Source: Halovivax sp. (GTDB lineage Archaea; Halobacteriota; Halobacteria; Halobacteriales; Natrialbaceae). Taken from it: DNA of 8,367 nucleotides. The notes beneath the pieces were generated by a model, which saw only the letters and a program-made list of their open reading frames with translations, did no database searches and was not told the DNA's origin. The translations under genes and the position numbers were made by a program. Positions within the stretch are counted from its first letter, which is position 1. Each line of letters begins with the position of its first letter. The stretch covers positions 1 through 8,367 of the forward strand of contig SLIS01000209.1 of the NCBI GenBank assembly GCA_007135505.1, read 5' to 3'. Positions 1 through 6,723 of this stretch are shown here, piece by piece.

Positions 1-3000
1 ATCCGACAGAGGACAGAAGCGGTGTCAAGTCCTGTGTGCGCTGGGCGCCACTCCAGATCAGCGACGCGTTCGCCTTCGAGTCCCGGAAGAAGTTCTGCGA
101 CTCGTGTGTAGATGAGTTCCACCTCGCCGGCAAACCGGGCCGACTCGATCGAGGCGTTTTGAAGGTGATCCTGGACGCTCGAGAGGACACACCTAGTGTC
201 GGCAGGAGAGAACTGTTCTTGTATGAGTCGTGTTCCGATACCCAGCGCCGACGTGAACGCCTCGATCGTGTCTGCTCCATTGTCGGCCGGTTGGAAATCA
301 TCAACGAAGGGGAGCAGCGACCTTCTCCGGTCGAGTTGCAGACTGAACCGTTCGCGGTCGCTTGGCGAAAGAAGCCACGCACGTGGGGGAGCTACCGTCC
401 CTTGGCTTGTTGGGACCCAGTCGTATTGCCGCAGTTGCCACACCCACAAATTCACGCCCGCGGACCGCCGCTCTTTCGAGCGGAAGAAATACGACCGGTT
501 CGACCCGCGCCACCGGTTATTGGTAAACTCTGCGGCCAGCGCGTGCTGGTGGCTTCCGAGTCCCCCATCCCACCACGTTGCAAGGTGGTTCAGGAGGTGT
601 GTTCCGACAGACTCATCGGCCGCCGCGGCCGCGAGAATCTCCTCTGCGTACTCGAGCGGATTTATTTGAAAGAGGTAGCCGTGTTCCTCGATGTCCAGTT
701 CCGGGTCAACGTTGTCCAGAAGGTGTTCGCGGTATGTCGTCCATTCCTCCTCGGAGAGACCACTGTAGCGCGAGTCAACAGGAGTGTCCGTCTCATCAGA
801 CGCGATCAGGTCGTCTGCTGCTGAAATAGCTGATCGTGGCGGTCGCTGGAACCCTTTCGTTTCTCGGTACCGGTGGCGAGTCGCTGCGTCTGGAGCGAAG
901 AACGGGAGCGGACGGACGTGTTCGGCGACGCCGAGCCATCGGAAGAACGCTACCCAGTCCTCAATTTCCGGAGTATCTGACGTCTGGAGGTCGAACCATT
1001 CCAATGGAGGAAGGACCCACGGGTCAAACCGTTCCGTATCCGTCCGCTCGTCGACCTCGGTTAGAAGTGGCTCGATATGAGCGGAGTCGACCCTGCCCAG
1101 CGCCTCTTGCCACTCCTGGGCGACGTAGACGCGATGGGCTGGCTGCCACTCGATCTCCCCTCCGCCCAGTGGTACTGCAGGAATGGGGAGTTTCGAGAGT
1201 TCGAAAAAAGAGCGTCGCGAAGATCGATACAGAAGAGGATCCGTCGGATCGCGGTCGTTTTCAGGGGACTCGACCGCTGCCATCTTCCGGATCGTTACCA
1301 ACGTATCCGGCGTCTCAAGGGCTGTAGTATCGACGTTTCGTGAGTTCGGTCCGGGGATCCACGGCCGGATCGCTGCATCAAACACCCTATCGAACGAGAA
1401 TGATTCGATCTGCCAGATGCTCTCCAGCTCGGAGCGGAAGTCGGATGGGAGGGCCGTTTTACGGAGTTTCGGTGCGGCGTTAGGATCAGTGCCGTGGTAG
1501 AGTTCGCGTGCGAGGAAAGCGAGTGTTGGGAGACTTCCGCTTGCAACGGACTCCTCGGGCGGCATGAAGAAAGACTGATCGCCGCTTCGGGTTCGGACGG
1601 CCGATCGGGTCCCGTCCACATCCATGGTGGTTCCGGTCGGGAACAGCTGTGCAGACCGGCAGGCGGCGTCGAACGCGTCACGATCCTCATCCGATTCCAG
1701 GGTTTTGCGGACTTCAACGAGGTGAACGAGAATGGGGTCGATCCACAGACGTGCAGTGTCGTCGGCATCGTCGTCTGGGTCGTTATCCACGTTCGAGTCT
1801 GCACGGTCCTCGGTTCGTTCAGCGACGTGTTCGTGGAGCGGTGGATTCGCCGAAGCTTCGTCGAGAGCCTGCGGGATTGTCTCAGGAGGGAATCGCCTCG
1901 CACCGAGCGCTTCAAGTGTCTTAGTGGTGCGGTGGGTCAAGAGACCGGCCGATGGAAGGTATCTGGTCTGCTCACCGGTCACGACACGTTCGTGGCCGAT
2001 GAGTTCAGCGAAGCCTGTTCCTAGGCCATCGATCTCCGCGGCCGTATGGGGGAGGCCAAGTTCTGCAATCGGTCGGGGTGTTTCACCACGATGTGTAGGA
2101 ACAAACGGGACGGTTGAGATCTGTTTCGTGATCGTCTCGAACAGACAGTGTTCGATGGAGCCAGGTGTGAACGACCACTCACGCGCGCCGCCGAGGGATG
2201 GATCTAACGTTGCGAGGAACTCCGCAGGTGCCGTCGCCGAAGTAGAGACGAAGGGAACGACCGTCTCCGCAAGGAGATCACCAAGTTCGGCGAACAGGGC
2301 AGCGTTGAATTGGCCATCGTACCCTCGCTCGTCGTCGTGGTCGAGTGTCAGATTACGTCGTGAAGTATCTGACTGAAACGTCCCGGTGATGAGTGCGGGA
2401 ATCGGGCTCCGCTCCTTCGTTGGAAGGAAAACGTGCATATGCGGGGGCTGACAGTCCGTTTCTCCGTAAACGGGAGTTATTCGCCAGTCAGCAGGATTCG
2501 TCCCGGGATTTTCACAGGCAGGTTCCGCCGTGAAGCCCAGGCCCACTGAGAGGCCCCCCATCGTTTCAACCTCGACTTCACTCAAATTCGACCGTTCAAC
2601 AATAGCGGATTGATCGATCTCATCTGTCTCGAAAATAACAAACGACTGTGTATCGGCTTCGCTCCCCTTGACGGTATTCGTCTCCCGGGTTAAGTGTACT
2701 AATGACGTGTCTGCGTAATCGTCGACATCTTCGCGGCGAATACGCCACGTCCGTTTCCACTCTGGACATTCGATCTGGATCCGCTTCAGCTCCGGCAGGA
2801 GTGCGACCGTGTTTGCATCGAGCGCCCGGAGTTTTCGTTCGATCCTCCCGCGCAGTTCTTTCGGATTTCGAAGTGGGAACTCGAAGACAGTCGTATACCC
2901 TTTCTCGAAGAGTTCTCGAACCGCTTGAGAGGGCGTAGCTTTATTTGGCATACCCAGTACAGGAACGTCGGATGTAGCGAGTCCGTCTGGGAATGCTTCC

Positions 3001-3443
3001 TTGATCTCGGATTCCGCGCTGAGAATCTTCGCTGTCTCTGCCCTGTCGAATCGCGCAACAACCGATGGCGAGAAAACGGCGGGTCTGTCAGTTATTCCCA
3101 GAACCGAAGTGAAGCCACGACCTTTGTGACCGATTGAGGTGTCGCCTGCCTTCGTTGTCCGCGTGGTCAAAGTGAGTGCATAGAGATCATCAATAGTAAA
3201 TGGTGTACCGTTGTTTGCTACGAGAAGTCTGTCCTCCGAGAGTTCCAATCGAACGTCCGGATCAGACGTGTCGGCCATCTCGTCGACGGCGTTCTGGAGT
3301 AGTTCGAAAATGAAGCGACCATCGTAATCGGCTCGGTCCTGTCGTTCGGTCCCCGCGTCGGACTCAATCCTGTCCGGATTGCTTCGGTAGGTATCAAGAT
3401 GCGTCTCCTGAATGTCTGCTATTGACGCATGTTCGGAAGACAT
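1..3443 (-). CDS. Sacsin-like GHKL-ATPase protein, C-terminus beyond window
   Basis: Very large protein, at least 1147 residues, open to the window edge; I checked the frame codon by codon and found no stop. The N-terminus carries a GHKL (Hsp90/MutL/histidine kinase) ATP-binding fold of the sacsin-like type: N-box E47-LLQ-N51-AVDE, a G1-like ANNGTPF at 76-82, and the G2 glycine box IGHKGRGF at 104-111. Residues 90-104 (LTLTTRTTKAGDTSI) form the usual lid segment before the G2 box. The rest is unrecognised, apart from an Asp-rich linker near residues 540-566 that suggests two globular parts. The start at 3443 is the only ATG before the in-frame stop at 3456-3458. Proteins with this domain are known as large bacterial and archaeal ATPases, mostly of unknown function and often in genomic islands. 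The divergent GIY-YIG-like gene may be a partner (inference). Fold confidence is high; biological role is unknown. Confidence 0.9.
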   Translation of the reverse strand, partial: MSSEHASIADIQETHLDTYRSNPDRIESDAGTERQDRADYDGRFIFELLQNAVDEMADTSDPDVRLELSEDRLLVANNGTPFTIDDLYALTLTTRTTKAGDTSIGHKGRGFTSVLGITDRPAVFSPSVVARFDRAETAKILSAESEIKEAFPDGLATSDVPVLGMPNKATPSQAVRELFEKGYTTVFEFPLRNPKELRGRIERKLRALDANTVALLPELKRIQIECPEWKRTWRIRREDVDDYADTSLVHLTRETNTVKGSEADTQSFVIFETDEIDQSAIVERSNLSEVEVETMGGLSVGLGFTAEPACENPGTNPADWRITPVYGETDCQPPHMHVFLPTKERSPIPALITGTFQSDTSRRNLTLDHDDERGYDGQFNAALFAELGDLLAETVVPFVSTSATAPAEFLATLDPSLGGAREWSFTPGSIEHCLFETITKQISTVPFVPTHRGETPRPIAELGLPHTAAEIDGLGTGFAELIGHERVVTGEQTRYLPSAGLLTHRTTKTLEALGARRFPPETIPQALDEASANPPLHEHVAERTEDRADSNVDNDPDDDADDTARLWIDPILVHLVEVRKTLESDEDRDAFDAACRSAQLFPTGTTMDVDGTRSAVRTRSGDQSFFMPPEESVASGSLPTLAFLARELYHGTDPNAAPKLRKTALPSDFRSELESIWQIESFSFDRVFDAAIRPWIPGPNSRNVDTTALETPDTLVTIRKMAAVESPENDRDPTDPLLYRSSRRSFFELSKLPIPAVPLGGGEIEWQPAHRVYVAQEWQEALGRVDSAHIEPLLTEVDERTDTERFDPWVLPPLEWFDLQTSDTPEIEDWVAFFRWLGVAEHVRPLPFFAPDAATRHRYRETKGFQRPPRSAISAADDLIASDETDTPVDSRYSGLSEEEWTTYREHLLDNVDPELDIEEHGYLFQINPLEYAEEILAAAAADESVGTHLLNHLATWWDGGLGSHQHALAAEFTNNRWRGSNRSYFFRSKERRSAGVNLWVWQLRQYDWVPTSQGTVAPPRAWLLSPSDRERFSLQLDRRRSLLPFVDDFQPADNGADTIEAFTSALGIGTRLIQEQFSPADTRCVLSSVQDHLQNASIESARFAGEVELIYTRVAELLPGLEGERVADLEWRPAHTGLDTASVLCR

Positions 3444-3463
3444 AGCATTCAAGAATTACCCAA

Positions 3464-3480
3464 CCCCTTTATTTTTGTTG
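3464..3480 (-). promoter_or_regulatory. Probable TATA box of the sacsin-like gene
   Basis: Read on the minus strand, the AT-rich stretch CAAAAATAAAGG is centred about 29 bases before the ATG at 3443, the spacing expected for a leaderless archaeal transcript. No Shine-Dalgarno sequence precedes the ATG. Confidence 0.5.
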
Positions 3481-3612
3481 GTAGTTCGAAAGGTCTGCTT
3501 CGAATGATCTGAATACTAATACGATTTCGTAGTCACGATGAATTATATTGGATACTTCGATAGATTACGACATCCTGTTCACCAGCGTGGGACGACCATT
3601 ACGTGAGAAGTC

Positions 3613-3649
3613 GAAACAACGAGCTGACTAACGCTCCGCCAGTTGTTTC
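3613..3649. repeat. Stacked inverted repeat upstream of GIY-YIG-like gene
   Basis: GAAACAAC (3613-3620) pairs perfectly with GTTGTTTC (3642-3649). Directly inside it GAGC (3621-3624) pairs with GCTC (3633-3636), giving 12 base pairs with a 5-base bulge. It lies 64-100 bases before the ATG at 3713. It could be a protein-binding operator or an RNA stem in a long leader; the sequence does not decide. Confidence 0.45.
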
Positions 3650-3712
3650 CTCCCCTAATCATAATCAGTCACAACAGGTTAGTGATCTGGGTTAGAATCT
3701 CTTCCGTAACTG

Positions 3713-5083
3713 ATGATCACGAAGTCGGAACTTTGGGAAGACTGGCTCGAGCGAACACTCCTTACCGACATCACCGCTACAGAGACGCCGGATCCCGTTC
3801 CAATGATCGACACGTCAGGAACGGAACTCGAGACGACCGAGGAATTCGATAACTACCGATGCGGCCGAGGCGATGGCCAATACCTGTATCTCCTCTATCT
3901 ATTGGACGAACCAGCTGAACAACCAAGCAACATAATCCCGGTCTACATTGGCGAGACGAGCAGTATCACGCGACGTCTCCACCAGCATTTCAAGAAGATC
4001 CGCGCTGCCCTCCCGACCGACATGTGGGAAGACGATGGATCGTGGGGCAGCTGGTCGAAATACGACCACATGGCTGCGGTCTACGAGCAGGCCGAAAGCC
4101 CGCTCTATGCGTGGATTCTCGACGTCGACCAACTTGACGCAGGCCCGTACGGATATCCGACCTATCGACAGGAACTCGAGGCAAAGCTCGTCGGCCTCGT
4201 ACACTCGCAACCACGCTTCGAGCGCATCTTCGCGAATCGCGAGTTCGTCCCGAATCGAGTCATCCACGAGATGGGGAAGGTTGGTCCAAAGTGGCTCACC
4301 GAGACCGAGAGCTATGAGCCGACGTCGATCTCGACGTCCGCTACGGTACAACTAGCAGAGAAATCGAAGACCGACCTCTGGCATGACTGGGTTGACGAAA
4401 CAATCCTACAGGATATTCGGGATCCCACGGCAGTCGATCCGATCCCGTTGTTCGATACGGATGAGGATCTCCGTGTCCGGACAACACCGGAGACGATCCT
4501 CAAACGGAGCGAGACAATTGACGCACGAATTCGCCACGAGGGAAACCGTTGTGTCGATCCAGATGGGGTTCCGCCGAACTGCCCCGATGGACTCCTGTAC
4601 GTCATGTATCAGCTTGCGCCGGGAAGTGGAGATCCCGAGGCGACAGACATCATCCCACGTTACATCGGAAAGGCAGAGGCGTACGGCAAAAAGAACGAAC
4701 TCAGCGCGAACTTTACGGAGATCGCCCACGATCGGAACCGGACAGCCAGCTTTGCACGGTGGGGCGACGGTGACTACTGGCACGTCGGTGAACTCTCGAA
4801 TACGGTCTTTGGCAAAACAAAAAAGAAACTCGCCTGGGCAAGCGAACTCTTCGAACAAGGAACCCCAAAACTCAACCAGCAGATCTATCTCTGGATCCGT
4901 GCGTGGGACCCGGAGGAGTATCGTGGCCCATACGGGTTTGATGCCTATCTCGCAGAAGCAGAACCGCTCCTCATCGGCCTCGCACAAGATGCATATCCTA
5001 ATTCCTTGCTCAATTATTCAGGGACACCGGACGGTGCGCCAGTCAAAACGAAAGAACACCATTTCGAACCCATCTTGGACTGA
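3713..5083 (+). CDS. Tandem GIY-YIG-nuclease-like protein
   Basis: 456-residue acidic protein made of two homologous modules, roughly residues 4-200 and 219-456. Each opens with a similar segment (KSELWEDWLERTLL at 4-17; KTDLWHDWVDETIL at 219-232), then a hydrophobic YLYLLYLL/LLYVMYQL strand, then a YIG motif (VYIGET at 77-82; RYIGKA at 316-321). Each ends with GPYG (144-147; 405-408) followed by E-x-E and a hydrophobic helix. This order matches GIY-YIG nucleases: paired strands, an Arg helix, then a late metal-binding Glu. Module 1 keeps R87/R88 and H92 after YIG and has E154/E156. Module 2 has lysines (K326/K327) instead of the Arg, but keeps E415/E417 and a following N434. The likely role is cutting or binding nucleic acid, with module 1 the better active-site candidate (inference). 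The start is fixed by an in-frame TAA at 3707-3709. It is divergent from the sacsin-like gene. Confidence 0.82.
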   Translation: MITKSELWEDWLERTLLTDITATETPDPVPMIDTSGTELETTEEFDNYRCGRGDGQYLYLLYLLDEPAEQPSNIIPVYIGETSSITRRLHQHFKKIRAALPTDMWEDDGSWGSWSKYDHMAAVYEQAESPLYAWILDVDQLDAGPYGYPTYRQELEAKLVGLVHSQPRFERIFANREFVPNRVIHEMGKVGPKWLTETESYEPTSISTSATVQLAEKSKTDLWHDWVDETILQDIRDPTAVDPIPLFDTDEDLRVRTTPETILKRSETIDARIRHEGNRCVDPDGVPPNCPDGLLYVMYQLAPGSGDPEATDIIPRYIGKAEAYGKKNELSANFTEIAHDRNRTASFARWGDGDYWHVGELSNTVFGKTKKKLAWASELFEQGTPKLNQQIYLWIRAWDPEEYRGPYGFDAYLAEAEPLLIGLAQDAYPNSLLNYSGTPDGAPVKTKEHHFEPILD

Positions 5084-5098
5084 GGTCATCTAAAATTA

Positions 5099-5131
5099 GG
5101 AGGGTGAAGCCGTAGAGTCGGCTATTCCTCC
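5099..5131 (+). repeat. Stem-loop after the GIY-YIG-like gene
   Basis: GGAGG (5099-5103) pairs with CCTCC (5127-5131), and inside it AGCCG (5108-5112) pairs with CGGCT (5119-5123) around the loop TAGAGT. It begins 15 bases after the stop at 5083, so it could stabilise or end the transcript. No T-run follows, so it is not a classical archaeal terminator. Part of it resembles the left end of the transposon at 6199-6213. Confidence 0.4.
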
Positions 5132-5419
5132 AACGAATCATCTCCCCGGTGAGATACCTTTGCCTGTTTGGTGAACTGTTACCTCCATGTGAACCCCTCA
5201 TACCGGTTCGTTCTTTAAGTGGTTCTGGCCACAAGGTAGAGCTATGACGGGAAGCCGTTCTCCTATGTTCTCACATCCAACAGCGTAGCTTCGCAGCCAT
5301 CACCTCATTTGGGAGTGTACGGAGCAAGTTCGGCCTACACTCCACTGATAACTCAGTGTGGCGCATACTGGGCCAGCTGTTTTGGCGAACAGTCTGATAA
5401 TACGGATCGGAGCCGGACC

Positions 5420-5458
5420 TTAACCAACAGACCTGGAGGATGTACCGGAGTTGGTTAA
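5420..5458. repeat. 9-bp inverted repeat
   Basis: TTAACCAAC (5420-5428) and GTTGGTTAA (5450-5458) are perfect reverse complements separated by 21 bases. The arms resemble those of the repeat at 3613-3649, which also has a 21-base spacer. The role is unknown: operator, small-element end or RNA stem. Confidence 0.4.
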
Positions 5459-5467
5459 CAGGAAGCG

Positions 5468-5680
5468 GTGTTGTTCCCATCCTCACTGCCCCATAGACTC
5501 AACGGTGATCAATATGCCTTCGAAATACTGGTTGAGTCCACCAAGTCGGCTGAACAACAAACAGACCGTCTCCAAGAAATATTCGTAGACAGACTGACGC
5601 TATACGATACGGGATCATTACGCGCCCTCGAAACAGAGGAACTGACCTATCTGAACAGTACGCTGAGAAATTGTACTTAG
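5468..5680 (+). CDS. Weak hypothetical ORF, possible gene remnant
   Basis: 70-residue frame from a GTG start. I do not recognise it. From about residue 12 onward it is acidic with few basic residues (IFVDRLTLYDTGSL, ALETEELTYL), which suits a haloarchaeal protein better than a chance frame. Against it: no good ribosome-binding site, an odd start inside otherwise non-coding DNA, and codons less GC-rich than the neighbours. It may be the C-terminal remnant of a lost gene. It ends 105 bases before the antitoxin start, on the same strand. Confidence 0.25.
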   Translation: MLFPSSLPHRLNGDQYAFEILVESTKSAEQQTDRLQEIFVDRLTLYDTGSLRALETEELTYLNSTLRNCT

Positions 5681-5723
5681 TGTAACTAGAACAATGTACA
5701 AAGCTTACAAAAGATAGCCTACG

Positions 5724-5749
5724 TACATCGGATGAGTTGAATACATCGG
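5724..5749 (+). promoter_or_regulatory. Direct repeats, candidate operator of the antitoxin gene
   Basis: The octamer TACATCGG occurs twice, at 5724-5731 and 5742-5749, 18 bases apart, so both copies lie on nearly the same face of the helix. They sit just upstream of the TATA-like box at 5754-5760. This is a natural site for autoregulation by the winged-helix protein encoded next (inference). Confidence 0.45.
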
Positions 5750-5753
5750 GTAC

Positions 5754-5760
5754 GTTTAAT
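5754..5760 (+). promoter_or_regulatory. Probable TATA box of the antitoxin gene
   Basis: GTTTAAT is centred about 29 bases before the ATG at 5786, the spacing expected for a leaderless haloarchaeal transcript. Confidence 0.5.
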
Positions 5761-5785
5761 TGGCTGCAGAACAAAGATACCCACT

Positions 5786-6136
5786 ATGTCCATCGATATC
5801 GATCAGTTCGACGAGCGATCACCAGAGGAGCTAGCGGAACTCAGTAATCCCGAACAGGTGCTCAAATTCCTCTACGAGAATCGCGATCAGGCATGGAAGG
5901 CTACGGAAATAGCCCGACGAACAGCAGTGAACGAAAACTCCATCCATCCTGTTCTTGCCCGTCTCGAGGAACAGAAGCTCGTTCGACACAAGGGCCCATA
6001 CTGGGCCATCACCAATGATAGAAATCGTCTTCGGGAAGCCTATGATGTACACCGGGCGACTCGCCTCTTTGACGACCTCTACGGTGAAGAGGATCGAGAT
6101 AAGTGGATTGAGGCGAGTGAACAGGCCGATAAATAA
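5786..6136 (+). CDS. Winged-helix (MarR-like) antitoxin/regulator
   Basis: 116-residue acidic protein. Residues 1-20 form an acidic lead (SIDIDQFDERSPEELAELS). Residues 23-75 form a winged helix-turn-helix: helices around EQVLKFLYENRDQ and TEIARRTA, a recognition helix around NENSIHPVLARLEE (49-62), and a wing LVRHKGPYWAI (65-75). The C-terminal tail (GEEDRDKWIEASEQ, 100-113) is acidic and helical. In haloarchaea, proteins of this build commonly precede a PemK/MazF-type toxin and act as the antitoxin and repressor of the pair. That matches here: a toxin-like frame begins at the stop codon and resumes beyond the transposon. The TATA box and direct repeats upstream suggest autoregulation. The ATG at 5786 is chosen because it sits at leaderless spacing from the TATA box. 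The gene appears intact. Its toxin is broken, so it may now lack a partner at this locus. Confidence 0.8.
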   Translation: MSIDIDQFDERSPEELAELSNPEQVLKFLYENRDQAWKATEIARRTAVNENSIHPVLARLEEQKLVRHKGPYWAITNDRNRLREAYDVHRATRLFDDLYGEEDRDKWIEASEQADK

Positions 6137-6162
6137 ATTTCGACCGCGGAACAATTGTCTAC
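6133..6162 (+). pseudogene. 5' fragment of PemK/MazF-like toxin, start codon lost
   Basis: Ten codons in the toxin frame read (I)NFDRGTIVY, the expected N-terminal strand of a haloarchaeal PemK/MazF-like toxin. The codon where the start should be is ATA (6133-6135), overlapping the antitoxin stop TAA at 6134-6136. An ancestral ATGA overlap, with ATG start and TGA stop, would become ATAA by one G-to-A change, which keeps the antitoxin stop but removes the toxin start. An in-frame TAA lies just upstream (6130-6132), so no earlier start is possible. The frame continues at 8194 beyond the transposon. Confidence 0.65.
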
Positions 6163-6181
6163 AGGCGGAGCAGACCAAGTG

Positions 6182-6201
6182 CCTCGGGGCTTGCCCCGAG
6201 G
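6182..6201. repeat. Left-end hairpin of the transposon
   Basis: CCTCGGGGC (6182-6190) and GCCCCGAGG (6193-6201) form a perfect 9-bp stem with a TT loop. In IS200/IS605 elements such subterminal hairpins, in single-stranded form, are what TnpA recognises. It is nearly identical in sequence to the right-end hairpin. Confidence 0.8.
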
Positions 6202-6220
6202 GTGAAGGCCGTAAGCCCCG

Positions 6221-6670
6221 CTAAACGTGTTCCGTTCGCTCGATATACTACTCAATCGTGTCGGTCGAAACGTCGCCTGCCGTCCCCACATAGTACGATT
6301 CCTCCCAAAACCCACCACCACACAGATACTCCGCCAAGAACGGTTCGTGTTGTTCCCACATCTCCCGTGCTGTGATACTCTTGACCGTTCGTACAATCTC
6401 GCTCGGCGCGTGCTTCGGATGGGCTAACAGGAACAGGTGTACGTGGTCGGGCAAAATGTGGAGCGACAGTATCTCGGAGCCGTACTCATCGCACACGTCG
6501 CGGAAACTCACTTCCAGCGAGGCCTCGATTGGCTCGAGAATCGCGTGGCGGTACTAAGCGGGATCTTCGATCCCGCGAGGTACGCAAAGCTTCGCTTTGC
6601 TTGATTTCGGACACCACACGAAGTGGTAGTTGACGTTGTACACCGTGTGGTTCGACCGCTTCTCACCCAT
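6221..6670 (-). pseudogene. tnpA: tnpA, Y1/HUH transposase, broken by insertion and amber stops
   Basis: TnpA cuts and rejoins single-stranded transposon ends. Without the inserted segment the frame gives about 132 residues, the normal family length. It starts MGEKRSNHTVYNVNYHFVWCPK (22 residues), then a 51-base insertion (6554-6604) ending in TAG, then continues YRHAILEP. The HUH motif is PDHVHLF, with H59 and H61 (numbered without the insertion). Further family motifs are EESYYVGTAGDVS and, near the end, Y125-IERT. A second TAG (6248-6250) stands exactly before Y125, the expected catalytic tyrosine (by comparison with Y127 of IS608 TnpA, from memory). The natural stop is at 6221-6223. The remaining frame is well preserved, so both lesions look recent. 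Start ATG at 6670 lies about 30 bases from a TATA-like stretch shared with the DUF2080 gene. Confidence 0.88.
6554..6604. repeat. 51-bp two-hairpin insertion inside tnpA
   Basis: Contains two perfect hairpins with the same TTC loop on the plus strand: GCGGGATC/GATCCCGC (6558-6576) and GCAAAGC/GCTTTGC (6584-6600). GGTAC stands before each hairpin (6550-6554 and 6579-6583), giving two similar units. The insert is an exact multiple of three and separates Lys22 from Tyr23 of TnpA. It adds an in-frame TAG. I do not recognise it as a named element. Confidence 0.7.
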
Positions 6671-6694
6671 ATTGGAGGTACGTGACCGACACAG

Positions 6695-6717
6695 TTAAGT
6701 ATATCCAAGGGATATAC
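6695..6717. promoter_or_regulatory. Divergent promoter with palindrome (tnpA / DUF2080)
   Basis: GTATATCC (6699-6706) and GGATATAC (6710-6717) are perfect reverse complements around AAG. The palindrome overlaps the TATA-like sequence of both divergent genes: about 22-28 bases before the ATG at 6724 and about 30 bases before the tnpA ATG at 6670. A protein bound here would block both promoters. The DUF2080 protein, with its AbrB/MazE-like sequence, is a candidate repressor (inference). Confidence 0.55.
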
Positions 6718-6723
6718 ATCAGT

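Larger units (their letters stand above)
3444..3712. other. Divergent intergenic region
   Basis: Non-coding space between two divergently transcribed genes, AT-richer than its flanks. It holds the promoter of the left gene near 3472, an imperfect stem-loop at 3613-3649, and presumably the promoter of the right gene. No clear TATA box could be placed at the usual distance from the ATG at 3713; GGTTAGAATC near 3690-3699 is the best but weak match. A shared regulator acting here on both genes is possible but not shown. Confidence 0.6.
5084..5785. other. Gene-poor stretch with repeats and possible remnants
   Basis: About 700 bases with no convincing complete gene. It contains a stem-loop (5099-5131) just after the GIY-YIG-like gene, a 9-bp inverted repeat (5420-5458), a weak acidic ORF (5468-5680), a short inverted repeat (5671-5701), and the direct repeats and TATA-like box of the next gene (5724-5760). 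Positions 5132-5419 show nothing I can name; a stop-free stretch without a start codon runs about 5235-5458 on the plus strand but its composition is not protein-like for a halophile. The stretch may be a decayed insertion site. Confidence 0.5.

Noticed and set aside
36..2376. Several plus-strand and minus-strand open frames between 36 and 2376
   Set aside because: They overlap the continuous minus-strand sacsin-like frame and have Arg/Ser/Cys-rich translations typical of antisense or out-of-frame reading of GC-rich DNA.
3899..5093. Open frames overlapping the GIY-YIG-like gene on both strands
   Set aside because: The 3713-5083 frame shows clear internal duplication and family motifs; the overlapping frames are basic and motif-free.
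5235..5458. Stop-free plus-strand stretch of about 70 codons
   Set aside because: No start codon, few acidic residues, many Ser/Thr/Cys/Gly, and no recognisable motif.
6682..6723. Upstream GTG start for the DUF2080 gene, with GGAGGT before it
   Set aside because: The spacing of 2 bases is too short, and the extension would run through the TATA box and palindrome; ATG 6724 fits the family N-terminus.
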